Assembly: GCF_001704415.2 (NCBI RefSeq)
Contig: NC_030823.1
Span: forward strand, 77,128,458-77,192,457
Length of the DNA: 64,000 nt
Source of the DNA: Capra hircus
Taxonomy: Eukaryota; Chordata; Mammalia; Artiodactyla; Bovidae
Direction of reading: 5' to 3'
This document shows, piece by piece, positions 1 through 10,027 of this stretch. A model generated the notes under the pieces. It worked only from the letters and a program-made list of their open reading frames with translations. It searched no databases and was not told where the DNA came from. Numbering within the stretch: the stretch's first letter is position 1; each line of letters opens with the position of its first letter. The position numbers and the translations under genes were made by a program.

Positions 1-580
1 CTCAGCTCCTCCCACCAGCACCCAAAGTCACGCCTACGGAACAACCGTCAGTAAATGTTGCATAAGTCGTTGTGCAAAAGAGAGAGATTTTAAGCGTGTG
101 TGTGGAAGCAGTGGCCAGGTCTTCCCTTCACCTGGCTCCTCCCCAGGTGGGCCCAGGTACCAGTCAGCACGGCTCTGTGCCAGGCAGCCAGGACAAACAC
201 CCCAGGCTCCTGACGCCCTGGAAGCAGGCAGATCTAAAAGCATTTACGTGTTGCTGTTGCTGTTGTTGTTGTTTTCCCGAAGACTTTAGCAAATAATTCT
301 TTCAGAAATCTAAGACGCTTAGATTACAGGAAGGATAATCTGCTTTATGTTCAGTATTTAATGATAATTTTTCAGATCTGCAGCTTTTCCATTGCCAGGC
401 ATCTCCTCTGTACATTAACTTTTCTCAGTATGATCATCAACATATGTTTATGAAATGCCTGCTCTGGGCTTTGCACTATCCGAACTACCAGAGATATATA
501 AATGAGATATTACTTCAATTAGCTTCTCATCTAGCTTTCTCTTTTAAAAATTATTTTTTGCTTTAATTAACTGGTTAGTT
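1..580. other. Unassigned, repeat-poor sequence
   Basis: No gene or dated repeat recognised. A short imperfect CTG/TTG tract lies at 249-274. The segment from about 300 is AT-rich. Short frames here have no recognisable product. Confidence 0.5.
249..274 (+). repeat. CTG/TTG trinucleotide tract
   Basis: Repeating TTG and CTG units, seen directly. The tract is short and imperfect. Confidence 0.7.
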
Positions 581-595
581 AAAATCAGATCGACC

Positions 596-865
596 GCGTT
601 TCCCTCATTGCTCAGTGGTAAAGAATCCACTTGCCAATGCAGGAGACACGAGTTCAGTCCCCCGTCCAGGAAGACCCTGCATGCTGGGGAGTAACTAAGC
701 CGGTGAGCCACAACTCCAGAGCCCGTGCTCCGCGACAAGAGAAGCCGCCACAGGGAGAAGCCTGCACACCGCAACTAGAGAAAGCCCGTGCAGCAAAGAA
801 GACCCAGCACAGCCAGAAAAATAATAAAGCAGTGTCCCAAGTGTCAATTTAAAATGTGTTTTTTA
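596..865 (+). mobile_element. CHR-type tRNA-derived SINE with target-site duplication
   Basis: Sequence starting near 600 matches the cetartiodactyl CHR SINE. It has a tRNA-like head with a B-box-like run near 650-662, then a body of repeated 'gcaac.../gccacaac' units ending in an A-rich tail (aaaaataataaa, about 818-830). It is flanked by a 15-bp direct repeat, 581-595 and 866-880, that differs at one base. The copy is therefore nearly complete, although the sequence between the A-rich tail and the right repeat is not typical SINE sequence. Confidence 0.85.
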
Positions 866-894
866 AAAATCAGATCTACCAAGCATTTTCTATT

Positions 895-942
895 TTCAGT
901 AAGATGTTATGGAAAAACCCAAATGAATTTTTTGGCCAACCA
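895..942 (-). mobile_element. Mariner/MITE terminal fragment (miR-2284/2285-like)
   Basis: The stretch 'ggaaaaacccaaatgaat' followed by 'tttttggccaac' matches the end of a short ruminant mariner-like element. The same sequence is the source of the ruminant miR-2284/miR-2285 microRNA families. Only one arm is present: I find no complementary arm within about 150 bp on either side, so this is a remnant and not a hairpin precursor. The match to the microRNA family is from memory. Confidence 0.55.
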
Positions 943-2156
943 AGTATTTCTTATAAAGGAGGCAAGACATTATGCTTTACGTGAGCGTTGCATTGCTTTA
1001 GATGTCTGGAAAGAGTGTTTTTTAACTGCTGTTTCTGTTTGCCTCCTTCCTCCTACTGAAGCGAACAGCTCCCCTTAGAACAGCGCATCTGTCCTATCCC
1101 GTGGGCTACAGTGGGCGACCTCTCGGGCTTCTGTTCCTGCCCCTGGAAGCACAGTTGCTGACCTCCTGTCCCCTTAAAGGCCAGAGTCGAGCCCTACATT
1201 ATCTGGGCAGACGACACCTGATTCTTATTCCTCGACAATTCTAACAACTCATAACCCTGCTCAGCCCGTTTATGAACATAGATGTCACTTTAATGGGTGG
1301 AGAGCTGAAGTGACAAGAAGGTGACCTGTGGGTGAACCCAGGAGCAGGTGAGGCCTGTCAGTTTTTAATTTGAAGCTGGTGTCAGGTCTGAGGAACGGCT
1401 GGTATAATCACGTCTGTAACTGTTCTCCTGTAAACTCTGCAGACCTCCACAGGGTGGTCACGGCAGGCGATATGAAATTAACAGTTCATGCGGGTCTCTG
1501 GGCACCTAACTAAATCAAGCAGAGCTTTGAAATCAGTATAAACATACCATGTTTTCCAGATGACAAGATCGGCATCCCAGAAAAGATCCTGATTGTGCTC
1601 TTAATGAAAGACTTCAGTGGGCATCGCTTTATAAAGATGATGGTTTTTAAGAAGACAAGTGCAGTTTCAAAGAAAAATTTATATTTAACTTAGCACATAG
1701 TCCAAAAGAAAATGGGTATAAAATTAAACTCATTTCTACCATCGTGTAATATTTATCTCCAAAACAGTAATCCTAAGATATACTTTCACTGACTGTTACT
1801 TGCTTCAAATTTCTTCTATTCAGTCCCTCAATACCTCATTTAGCACACACACACACACACAAAATTTCTAAATGTTACAAAGAGGGGTATTCAATAATTA
1901 TGCCTTAGACACAATTCGAAACTTTACATTTATTTGAAAATTCAAACTTGAGACTTGCCTATAAAAGTCCAATTCAAATGTTCTGGAAGATAATGATATG
2001 GCTCCACCAGACTTGGAAGTACCCCAAGGCTCTTCCGAGTGGAGGGTCCTTATTGGTTCAGTGGGAGCTGTGCCCCTGGGCACGGAGAAACGGCAGTGAC
2101 CCTGGCAGGCTGTCAGAGCACATAGCATTTTCTTCCACTGATTTAGGGTGAGAGAC
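943..2156. other. Unassigned sequence with a small CA microsatellite
   Basis: No repeat family or exon recognised apart from the AC tract at 1844-1861. Short frames show no homology that I recognise. Confidence 0.5.
1844..1861 (+). repeat. (AC)n microsatellite
   Basis: About nine AC units in an otherwise AT-rich context. Confidence 0.9.
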
Positions 2157-2440
2157 ATAATAATAGTAATAGCAATCATTGCTCATGTTTTAGGAGTTTT
2201 TTACCGAGAATTATTCTAAGCCCTTCACATGTACTGACTCATCGATCTTCACAGCAGCCCATGAGACAAGTCTGTGTATTATCCATGTTTTACAGGTCAA
2301 GGAAGCTCAGGCACCACACGCTTAGAAACTTAGCAAACTGCCAAGAATGGAAGCGGGATTTAAACCCCAGTCTGCCCGAGAACCTTCACGCTTCTCTGCT
2401 CTCCAGCATGTATTTGGTCATCCCACTGCTGCTGAGCTAC
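2157..2440 (+). mobile_element. MIR SINE, sense
   Basis: The order of blocks follows the MIR core: 'ttattctaagcccttcacatg', then 'cagcagcccatgagacaagt', then 'ttttacaggtcaaggaagctcag', then the 'gggatttaaaccccagtctg' end. Divergence is high, as expected for a mammal-wide repeat. The right boundary is uncertain. Confidence 0.8.
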
Positions 2441-2511
2441 TGCAGACCGTGACTCTGTGGTCAATTATCAACACACCCGAGGGACATGTGAGCTAGACTG
2501 ACGTGCGTACT

Positions 2512-2550
2512 TCCATAATGTCCATATGTCTATAATGTCCATAATGTTCC
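2512..2550 (+). repeat. Short tandem repeat of a 'cataatgtc' unit
   Basis: The motif cataatgtc/tataatgtc/cataatgtt recurs about four times with small changes. Confidence 0.6.
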
Positions 2551-2751
2551 AATAAAAACAATGAACTGTTCTTGAGGTGTCTCCTTAGAACTCAGTCTTC
2601 TGAAGCACCATGTCAGGTGACATCACTCCCTAAATTTTAGACGTGTGGAATTCCTCCAATTCCAGGTAGTCCATCCCATAATCTCTCCTCTCCCAAAAGC
2701 TGTTCATAAGTTTTATAGAAGAAAATACGATATAAGGAAACAAGCCTAGAC

Positions 2752-2884
2752 TATAGAGTCAGGGAACCTGGCTCTGAATCCCAGATCTGCAACTTTCTAT
2801 TGGGGTCAATTTGCTCAAATGACTCAGACTTACTGCACCTCAGTTTCTTTATCCCCACGATGGGAAGATTACTTGATCTTGTTT
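2752..2884 (-). mobile_element. MIR SINE, antisense
   Basis: Reads as 'gaacctggctctgaatccc', 'gatctgcaactttct', 'ttgctcaaatgactcag' and 'cctcagtttctttatc', which is the MIR 5' half in reverse orientation. A BovB piece abuts it at 2886. Confidence 0.75.
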
Positions 2885-2885
2885 T

Positions 2886-3413
2886 ACTCTTTAGAAGAAA
2901 AGCTATGACAAACCTAGAAAGCATATTAAAAAGCAGAGACAACACTTGGCAGACGACAGTCCATATAGTAAAAGCTATGGTTTTTCCAGTAGTCATGTAT
3001 GGATGTGAGAGTTGGGCCATAAAGAAGGCTGAGCACCAAAGAATTGATGCTTCTGAACTGTGGTGTTGGAGAAGACTCCTGAGAGTCCCTTGGATTGAAA
3101 GGAGATCAAACCAGTCAATCCTAAAGGAAGTCAACCCTGAATATCCGTTGAAAGGACTGACGCTGAAGCTCCAATACTTGGGCCACCTGATCAAAGAGCT
3201 GAGTCATTGAAAAAGCCCCTGATGCTGGGAAAGATTAAAGGCAAAAGGAGAAAGGGGGGGCAGAGGATGCGAAGGTTGGATGGCATCACCGACTCAATGG
3301 ACATGAGTTTGAGCAAACTCTGGGAGATGGTGAAGAATAGGGAGGCCTGGCGTGCTGCAGTCCATGAATTCACAATGAGTCAGACACGACTTCGTGACTG
3401 AACAACAATTTTT
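2886..3413 (+). mobile_element. BovB LINE 3' end
   Basis: This is a 5'-truncated copy that carries the C-terminal part of the BovB reverse-transcriptase ORF. Recognisable peptides in frame 2800-3210 are VVMYGCESWAIKKAEH and ELWCWRRLLRVPW. Frame shifts then move the reading to 3207-3401, which ends in the family's '...AWRAAV...R' terminus. The copy ends in the BovB 'gactgaacaacaa' tail instead of poly(A). Non-functional. Confidence 0.9.
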
Positions 3414-3829
3414 TTCAGAGAGTTGTTTTGCAATTCAAAGGAGACGATGTATGTAAAAGTGCCTTGCAAATAGAGAAATACAAGAGGCAACCCCAAATAA
3501 ATTAGTCACTTGGGCTGGGGATGTCACCTAGGGACCAGATCAAGAAACGACATGACCCTGGGTTTCTTTTCTACCGCTTTGCTTCTTTCCTCTTGGGGGT
3601 GTTTTATGTAATTAGAGCTCTCCTCTCGTCCCAAGCAACCTAGGTGCGTTCTAACGGCACCCATCCCTTAAGGTTTCAGGACTGCACAGGGTGAAAGCGC
3701 TACAGAGTTTTCAAAGAATCATTATCTCTGGGCTTCAGTCTATGCTATTTCCTTTGCTTGGAAGTAAGTACTCTTTTGTACTTACTTCCATGTACTTGCT
3801 TCACCTAGGTAATTCCCACATAACCGTCC
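3414..3829. other. Unassigned sequence containing a perfect hairpin
   Basis: No gene or dated repeat seen. The notable content is the inverted repeat at 3759-3790. Confidence 0.5.
3759..3790. repeat. Perfect 13-bp inverted repeat (hairpin)
   Basis: The left arm is tggaagtaagtac (3759-3771), the loop is tctttt (3772-3777) and the right arm is gtacttacttcca (3778-3790). All 13 pairs are Watson-Crick. A third, imperfect copy of the arm (gtacttgctt) follows at about 3792-3801. It does not belong to a repeat that I recognise. Confidence 0.85.
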
Positions 3830-4115
3830 AGAATCCATTCAATTCACTGTCTCTATGAAGTCTTCTCTGAGCCCCTTGTAGATCTGAATTCTCATCCCAT
3901 ATAATCCAACAGCATCTGTTTTCTGTCTCTCTTATTATACTGATACTCAGCGCTTCATATATTAACTATTTGCCTGTCTCTCTCCCCAGTTTAAGTGCAA
4001 GACCCTGAAAAACAGAGCGCCTTGCTGAGTTTATCTGTGTATTCCCAATATCTAACACAGTACGTCTATAAGAGAGGCTCAGTATGTGTTTGCTGAGTGT
4101 AGACCGGGATCCATG
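3830..4115 (+). mobile_element. L2 LINE 3' end
   Basis: Blocks run in L2 3'-end order: 'gaagtcttctctgagcccc', the 'tcttattatactga' area, 'tgcctgtctctctccccag', 'taagtgcaagaccctgaaa' and 'tgtgtattcccaatatctaacacag', then 'gctcagtatgtgtttgctgag'. Ancient and highly diverged. Confidence 0.75.
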
Positions 4116-4995
4116 GTTTATAGCCAAGCAGACACGAGAAATGAATGTTGACTGAAAAACAACAGAATTCCAATAAAGGGAAAGCAACTCAGGCGGGGAA
4201 ATATAGAAACTGCACGTTCATAATATGAGCAATACAGAAGCAATTTGTCAGGAATTATTTGGTATTAGCAGCCTATATGGAAAAGATGTATTTGAAAGAA
4301 TATAGATTTTTTTTTAAAAGAACATAGATAATAGTCTTTTGAAAATGAGTTCCAATAACTTAGACTTAATATAGTAGGTTATTAATCACTCATTAATCAA
4401 GGTCTTCAGTCAACAAGCATTTCTGAGTACCTGCTGCGTGTCATTCAGTAAATCATAAAAATTAACAGGATGTGGTGTTTTCTCCCTTGAATAGCTTATT
4501 GTACTGTGATTTCACATGAAACATTTGTAGAAAACTTCATAGCACAAAACTGGAAGAATAGTCTGGTGGCTAAATGTTTATAAACCACTGGAGCAGGTGT
4601 GTATCTGGAGAGCACACAGACAAGAAACAGGGGAGCACTCTCACCCCTCCTCCCGGCTCCATGCTACTCATGGTGCCCAGGTCGAAGTCCTGAGCCGTCT
4701 GCTCTCTATTGAACAGAGGAACCTCCCAGGGATCTGTCTGCACAGCAAGGCAGACAGAGATGCTGTCAGCAAATTTCCTTTTCTCAGAGCGCTTCCCAAA
4801 GACCTTCATTTCCTCTTCTTTTCTTCCGTCTTCCCTACAGTCATCTGATCCCTCTACTGGTTTACCAGGGTCGGCAAAGGAAAGTAGCACAGACTGGGTA
4901 CTGATTTTCCAACAGCTCTGGAGTCCGGAAGTCTGAGGTCAAGGTGTCACCAGGGCTGGGCCCTCCCTCTCTGTCCTGTAGCTGGTCATATTCTC
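4116..4995. other. Unassigned sequence
   Basis: A stretch near 4405-4500 ('caacaagcatttctgagtacctgc') resembles a widespread mammalian repeat but cannot be assigned. The 106- and 83-residue frames at 4570-4890 overlap on opposite strands and show no recognisable domain. Confidence 0.45.
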
Positions 4996-5215
4996 CACAG
5001 CTTCACGTGGTCTTCCTTTGGAGTGTATGTCTGTATCCTTTTCTTCTCTTCATAAAAGGATACATGCCACTTTGGATTAGGAGCCAACCTAATGACCTCA
5101 TGTTAATTTAGTTACCTCTCTAAAGATCCGTCTCTCAGTACAGTCACAGTCTGAGGTCCTGAGTGTTAGAGATTCAATACATGGATTTTACAGGGACACA
5201 ACTCAGCAGATACCA
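4996..5215 (-). mobile_element. MaLR-type LTR (MLT1-like), antisense
   Basis: Blocks 'cacgtggtcttcctttgg', 'tcataaaaggatacatgcc', 'aatgacctcatgttaattta', 'cagtcacagtctgaggtcc' and 'gggacacaactcag' follow the reverse complement of an ERVL-MaLR LTR. Subfamily and exact edges are uncertain. Confidence 0.6.
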
Positions 5216-5595
5216 GTCTCTGTCCCGTATCCTCCTAAAATCAATGGATTTAGAGCCTACAGTCATCCCTATCTCTGAGTGGGCACAGGTCTACAACACC
5301 TCCGTAAAGAGAGTTTAGAATAATGCACTCTGGAGGGACTTGGGACATTTAGGACAACCACAAGGAGACCACCGCTGCATCCCATGCCTAGAGATCTGAT
5401 TTAATCGTTTCAGTGACAGCCTGGGCCTGGAGATCATTAAAAGCTCCCACAAAAGATTAAAATAGGCAACAAGGAATGAGAACCAGGGAAGGAACTCTTC
5501 AAGATAAGATAAGTAGGAATTTCAGGTGTGAATTCCAGAGGAGATGGAGGGTTCAGATGACAAGAGAGTCATTAAGTATTTTTATTATACAGCAC
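5216..5595. other. Unassigned sequence
   Basis: No repeat or exon recognised. Confidence 0.45.
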
Positions 5596-5790
5596 TACTA
5601 GGGGCTTCCCTGGTAGCTCAGATGGTAAAGAATCTGCCTGCAATGCAGGAAACCCCGGTTGGAAAGACCCCCTGGAGAAGGGAATGGCACCCCATTGCAG
5701 CATTCTTGACTGGAGAATTCCATGGGCAGAGGCTGTAGTCCAAGGGGTTGCAGAGAGTCAGACCCAACTGAGTGACCAGAACTTACACCA
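5596..5790 (+). mobile_element. Bov-tA SINE
   Basis: The head (ggcttccctggtagctcag ... gcaatgcaggaaacc) is the tRNA-derived part with degenerate A and B boxes. It is followed by the Bov-A unit shared with the BovB 3' end, reading 'cattcttgactggagaattc' to 'gagagtcagacccaactgag'. SINEs of this kind depend on BovB protein for mobility (established for the family). No clear TSD seen. Confidence 0.92.
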
Positions 5791-6107
5791 CACGCTTCAG
5801 GAGAACTAAGACCCAGCTGGCATTACTAGCGCCCACAGGTGCTTCCACCAACCGGTGCCCACCTGGCCACTCGCTAGCACTGCACTTATGGCGAGAAGCC
5901 TGGCCTGTGTTGCAGCCAACGCCCTGCAAGACGTTCTGCCGTGAAGAACTGGAAGGTGGAGCTGGGGAAGGGGAGTGTAGAGCAAACCCACTTTCACAGT
6001 CCCCCTACTTCAGGGAAATATCGATGCCAAACCCAAATAAAGTGTTTTGAGAGCGTCCTTTTTTCTTGCGTTTTCCCATTCCTGAAAGCATTCTCTTTCA
6101 TCAGCGT
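5791..6107. other. Unassigned sequence
   Basis: No repeat or gene recognised. Confidence 0.4.
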
Positions 6108-6330
6108 CACTGCTGTTCAGTCACTAAGTCGTGTCCAAGTCCCCAGGACCCCAAGAAGTGCAGCAGGCCAGGCTTCCCATCCTCCACTATCTCTCTGATT
6201 TTGTTCAAACCCATGTCCATTGAGTCGGTGGTGCCATCCAACCATCTCATCCTCTGTCACCCCCTTCTCCTCCTGCCCTCACAGTCTGTCTCAGCATTAG
6301 GGTCTTTTCCAGTCAGTCAGCTCTTTCTAA
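6108..6330 (-). mobile_element. BovB 3' end, antisense
   Basis: Antisense of the last roughly 220 bp of BovB, from 'ttcagtcactaagtcgtgtcc' to 'gtcttttccagtcagtcagc'. Small deletions break the coding frame. Confidence 0.88.
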
Positions 6331-6741
6331 TCAATGTCACAAAGTTAATTTAATAAAGAATTTTGGAAATTCTGATGCCTTTTATAAAAAAACTAGGTTT
6401 TTAACTGATTGGTTTACACTGAGTTCTCATTATACCCTCAATTTAGCTGGTACAAAAACAGGGCTGATTTCTCCCAAAACATCAGCAGATCCTAGAGAGT
6501 CGTGGACTGATGCCACATTTGAGTTCAAAAGGCAAAACACAGAATTTACAGAAAAAATTCAAATGTATGAAATTATTAATATCTACAAAAACTAAAATTC
6601 CTGGCTTCTAAACTGTATGACTTTGAATAGTTGCAGTTATCTTAAAACTCTTTTTTATTCATTTCTCAAACAATTGGGAGTTGAAATGGGGTTAGCAATG
6701 GAGAAAGAAGACCAGAAAAGAAACTTCGACTTTAGTATCAG
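6331..6741. other. Unassigned AT-rich sequence
   Basis: No exon or repeat family recognised. Confidence 0.45.
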
Positions 6742-6955
6742 TGAAGCCTTCTCCACTGGCTCGGTCAGTAAAAAATCCACCTGCAGGGCAGGAGACCCAG
6801 GTTCAGTCCCTGGATTGGGAAGATGAACTAGAGAAGGGAATGGCACCCCCCGCCAGCATTCTTGACTGGAGAGTCCCATGGACAGAGGAGTCTCACGGGC
6901 TACAGTCCACAGCGCTACAAGAGGCGAACATGAAGTAGCAACCAAACCACCACCA
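6742..6955 (+). mobile_element. Bov-tA SINE, diverged
   Basis: The head is altered (ccttctccactggctcggtc), and the body reads 'aggagacccaggttcagtcc' to 'acagaggagtctcacgggct'. The last part, near the 3' end, has lost the usual 'gtcggacacgactgag'. Confidence 0.88.
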
Positions 6956-8098
6956 GTGTCAATGAAATGTACCTGCATAAATATGAAGAGGTGTTTGAAA
7001 GTTTTGACAAGGATAATTTTAAGCAGTGTTTCTAAAAGAGCCTTTAAACTTTATCACTATAGTAACTATAAAGGTCTCAACATGAATTTTAATTTGTGTG
7101 TAATTCATGTTTGTACCTCCAGACAAACTTTAGGAAATATCCCTGGCTCCTAAAATCCATACACTTCTTCCTTGTGTTACATATGAATTGTGATTCTCAA
7201 GCATCACCTTCTTAAATGGGAACTTCTATCCTCTGTTTCATTGTACTCCCATATTTCTACACACACATACATATGGAGTTCATAGAGATGAGAATGACTT
7301 CTGTATACTAGGGAGAAATATGATTGCAACCTGACAAGTCAGTGTAGGCAATCCTCAACTTACAAACTAGCTTTGCTCCAAGGTCCATGTGTGATATGAT
7401 TATAACTTGAAAAATATTTTCCAAAAATATAACTTGAAAAATACAATATCAGCTGTCTTAAATAGCTTATAAATAGTGGTTATAATTTCAGGCCTGTCGA
7501 CAACAAAAGCATAATTAAGACCTCGCTTTATTATTAGCCACTGACACGCTAGTGTGGATGTGGCTGGTGTTCAGCGAGGCCAAGGGCTGCACGAGACCAG
7601 GGAGGGAAGCCCCTGCTTCTTTCTGCTCAAGTTCCACAGCCGCCACCTATCCTCTCGATCAACATGCATACCCTCTCAGGGCTGCTCGCTTTCCCTGGAA
7701 AGTGCAGGCGACTTCCTGTCATCCTCACACAGTATCATGAGTGTTTACCTCCATCTTAGAATAACAGGTCGGAAAACTTGACACGCTTGCCTGAGACAAA
7801 ACCACAGAGCAGGGGTTCAAGTTCGCAGTGGTCATCACCCAACCAAACCAAAGAAGCCCAGTGGGACTTCATACGCTTCCTCCCCTAGACTCTAGGCTTC
7901 CCAACACCCATATCCAAAGGCCTCTTTTTGGTCCTTATCTGAAACATTCGTGACTATGATAAACCCTCCTTCTTGGCTACTATAACAACCAGGCTGAGTG
8001 CTTTGCTCCCTCTTTTCCTCATATTTCTCCTTAATCTGTTGACCTCCCTCACCTTTCTACATCTGTCAGGCCAGAATCTGACAGCTTTTGATCTACTC
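6956..8098. other. Unassigned sequence
   Basis: A 17-bp block (tataacttgaaaaatat) is repeated at about 7400 and 7428. No recognisable exon; the frames at 7552-7781 overlap each other and show no domain. Confidence 0.45.
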
Positions 8099-8526
8099 TA
8101 AATTTTTCCAGTAGTCAGGTACCGATGTGAGAGGTGGACTGCAAAGAAGGCTGAGTGCTGAAGAATCGATGCTTTAGTACCGTGGTGCTGGAGAAGACTC
8201 TTGAGAGTCCACTGGATTGCAGGGAGATCCAACCAGTCAGTCCTAAAGGAAATCAGTCCTGAATGTTCATTGGAAGGACTGATGCTGAAGGTCCAATCCT
8301 TTGGCCACCTGATGCGAAAAGCTGACTCATTGGAAAAGACACTGATACTGGAAAAGATTGAGGGCAGGAAGAGAAGGGGGAAACAGAGGATGAGATGATT
8401 GTACGGCATCACTGACTTGATGGACATGAGTTTGACCCAATTCCAGGAGATGACAAAGGACAAGGAAGCCTGGCGTGCTGAAGTCCATGGGGTCACAAAG
8501 AGCTGAACACGACTTAGCAACGGAAA
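8099..8526 (+). mobile_element. BovB 3' end
   Basis: Starts inside the C-terminal coding region ('tttttccagtagtcaggtac') and runs to the family terminus 'gctgaacacgacttagcaac'. Several in-frame stops, for example at the 'tga' after '...GKQRMR' near 8397, make it a pseudogene fragment. Confidence 0.9.
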
Positions 8527-8804
8527 ACCAACAAAAGTTAAATCAACCACATCATTATCTTCTCACTCGGCTTCCTTCCCACTGCGAATCTGAACTCCAG
8601 TTTTAATCATCCTCCATGGGCTGATTGTTATGAACGCTATCTCTTACCTAGATTTATGAGTTTTAGAAGTTTTCTTCCAACAACTTTCTGGGAATTCTGA
8701 TAATTCATAATTCCCTCAAACTCCTCAAACACATTTAAAATTAACTTAGTGTCTTCTACTAAACACACCTGGGCTTGAGTCCCAATTTCATTTCATGGCG
8801 TTGT

Positions 8805-8990
8805 GTTCATTTATCCAGCCTCCTAAGAAATCACTCTGAGTCATTCTTGACCGCATGTCCTCCAGGCATCAATCCTATGAATCCCTACTCCCTGAATAAA
8901 TATCTCCTGAATGTATCTTCTGTTCATCCCCACTGACTACATCACTGAGACTGTTTAAATATTCCCTTAAGAGGTGTCACTGCTCTTAAC
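8805..8990 (+). mobile_element. L2 LINE fragment
   Basis: 'ctctgagtcattcttgaccg', 'aatatctcctgaatgtatc' and 'tgttcatccccactgactac' follow the L2 3' region. Weak but ordered similarity. Confidence 0.55.
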
Positions 8991-9067
8991 CTACTTCACC
9001 CTAATCAAGCTATTTCAGAGCTATGATATTTGTGTTCTTTTCCTGGGTTTTTGTTTTTTGTGTGTGT

Positions 9068-9186
9068 GTTTTTTCGGCTGAGCAGCATGGCATATAGAAT
9101 CTTACTTCCCCTACCAAGGATCGAACCCATGACTCCCACATTGGAAGCACAGAATCTTAACCCCTGGACCACCAGGGAAGTTCCTC
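9068..9186 (-). mobile_element. CHR SINE head, antisense
   Basis: Reverse complement of the CHR head: 'tttttcggctgagcagcatg', 'ccaaggatcgaacccatgac' and 'cctggaccaccagggaag'. Only the tRNA-like part remains. Confidence 0.8.
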
Positions 9187-9485
9187 TATTTTTTAAAATA
9201 CTAAAGATAGAATCCAACAAGCATTCGCTAAGCACACATTATGCCAGCAATGTGCTAGATCCAAAAGATAATATGTAAACGAAGGCACAACCCAATCTCT
9301 CAAAAACCTCACAGGTTCTACTAGAAAAAATAACAAAATCAAAGATGATCTTTTTGAAGTATTAAAATAGAAGTAAGCAAGGTTTCAGGAGAGTCAGAGA
9401 GAGAAGCATTTGACTGACACAAGTAGGCAGCGCACACTCCCGACTCCCATCAATCTCTGCTTCGGCTCGCTCAGTAGGCACTGGG

Positions 9486-9690
9486 TTTCCCAGGTGGCAG
9501 TAGTTGTAAAGAACTGGCCTGTCAGTGCAGGAGATGCAGGTTCGACCCCTGGCTCAGAAGGTCCCCTGCAGTAGGAAGTAGCACCCCACTCTCGCATTCT
9601 TGCTGGGAACCCTGCATGGGCAGAGGAGCCTGGTGGGCCACAGTCCATGTGGCTGCAGAGAACTGGACACAATTGGGCACTACAATCCCT
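9486..9690 (+). mobile_element. Bov-tA SINE
   Basis: Full-length layout from 'gggtttcccaggtggcag' to 'aactggacacaattgggcac'. More diverged than the younger copies further right. Confidence 0.9.
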
Positions 9691-10027
9691 GGGAGCTGCA
9701 GTCCACAATCAGAAGTAAAATCAGAAGAATCAGATGAGACATAGGCTGGCAGGTAGGCTGCAAGGGGAACCTCACTCTGAAGGCCATGCAGACTGGGAGT
9801 CTTCTTTTGTCATAGTAACCACAAAATAGTTCCTATGTCCATTCGTGTTCAGGATAAATCGGTAACCAGGTTTTCCTTCTCAAACTCAAATCCCAAGGCT
9901 AGAAACTGGCAAGGTAATAACCATGTGATAATTATGAAATGTTGGCCTCGTTGAAACCCCAACTCACCTACGACAACCAGGCCCTTGTGAGGCCCCTGGG
10001 CACAGAAGCTTTTCAATTACTTGCTAA
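9691..10027. other. Unassigned sequence 5' of the long BovB
   Basis: Nothing recognised. The region immediately before 10028 may hold a further diverged BovB 5' part, but the match is not convincing. Confidence 0.4.

Noticed and set aside
895..942. A miR-2284/2285 microRNA gene
   Set aside because: Only one arm is present. No hairpin can form with neighbouring sequence.
7340..7460. A possible old DNA transposon or conserved element
   Set aside because: Only short resemblance ('cctcaacttacaaac') and a local 17-bp duplication. Not enough to assign.
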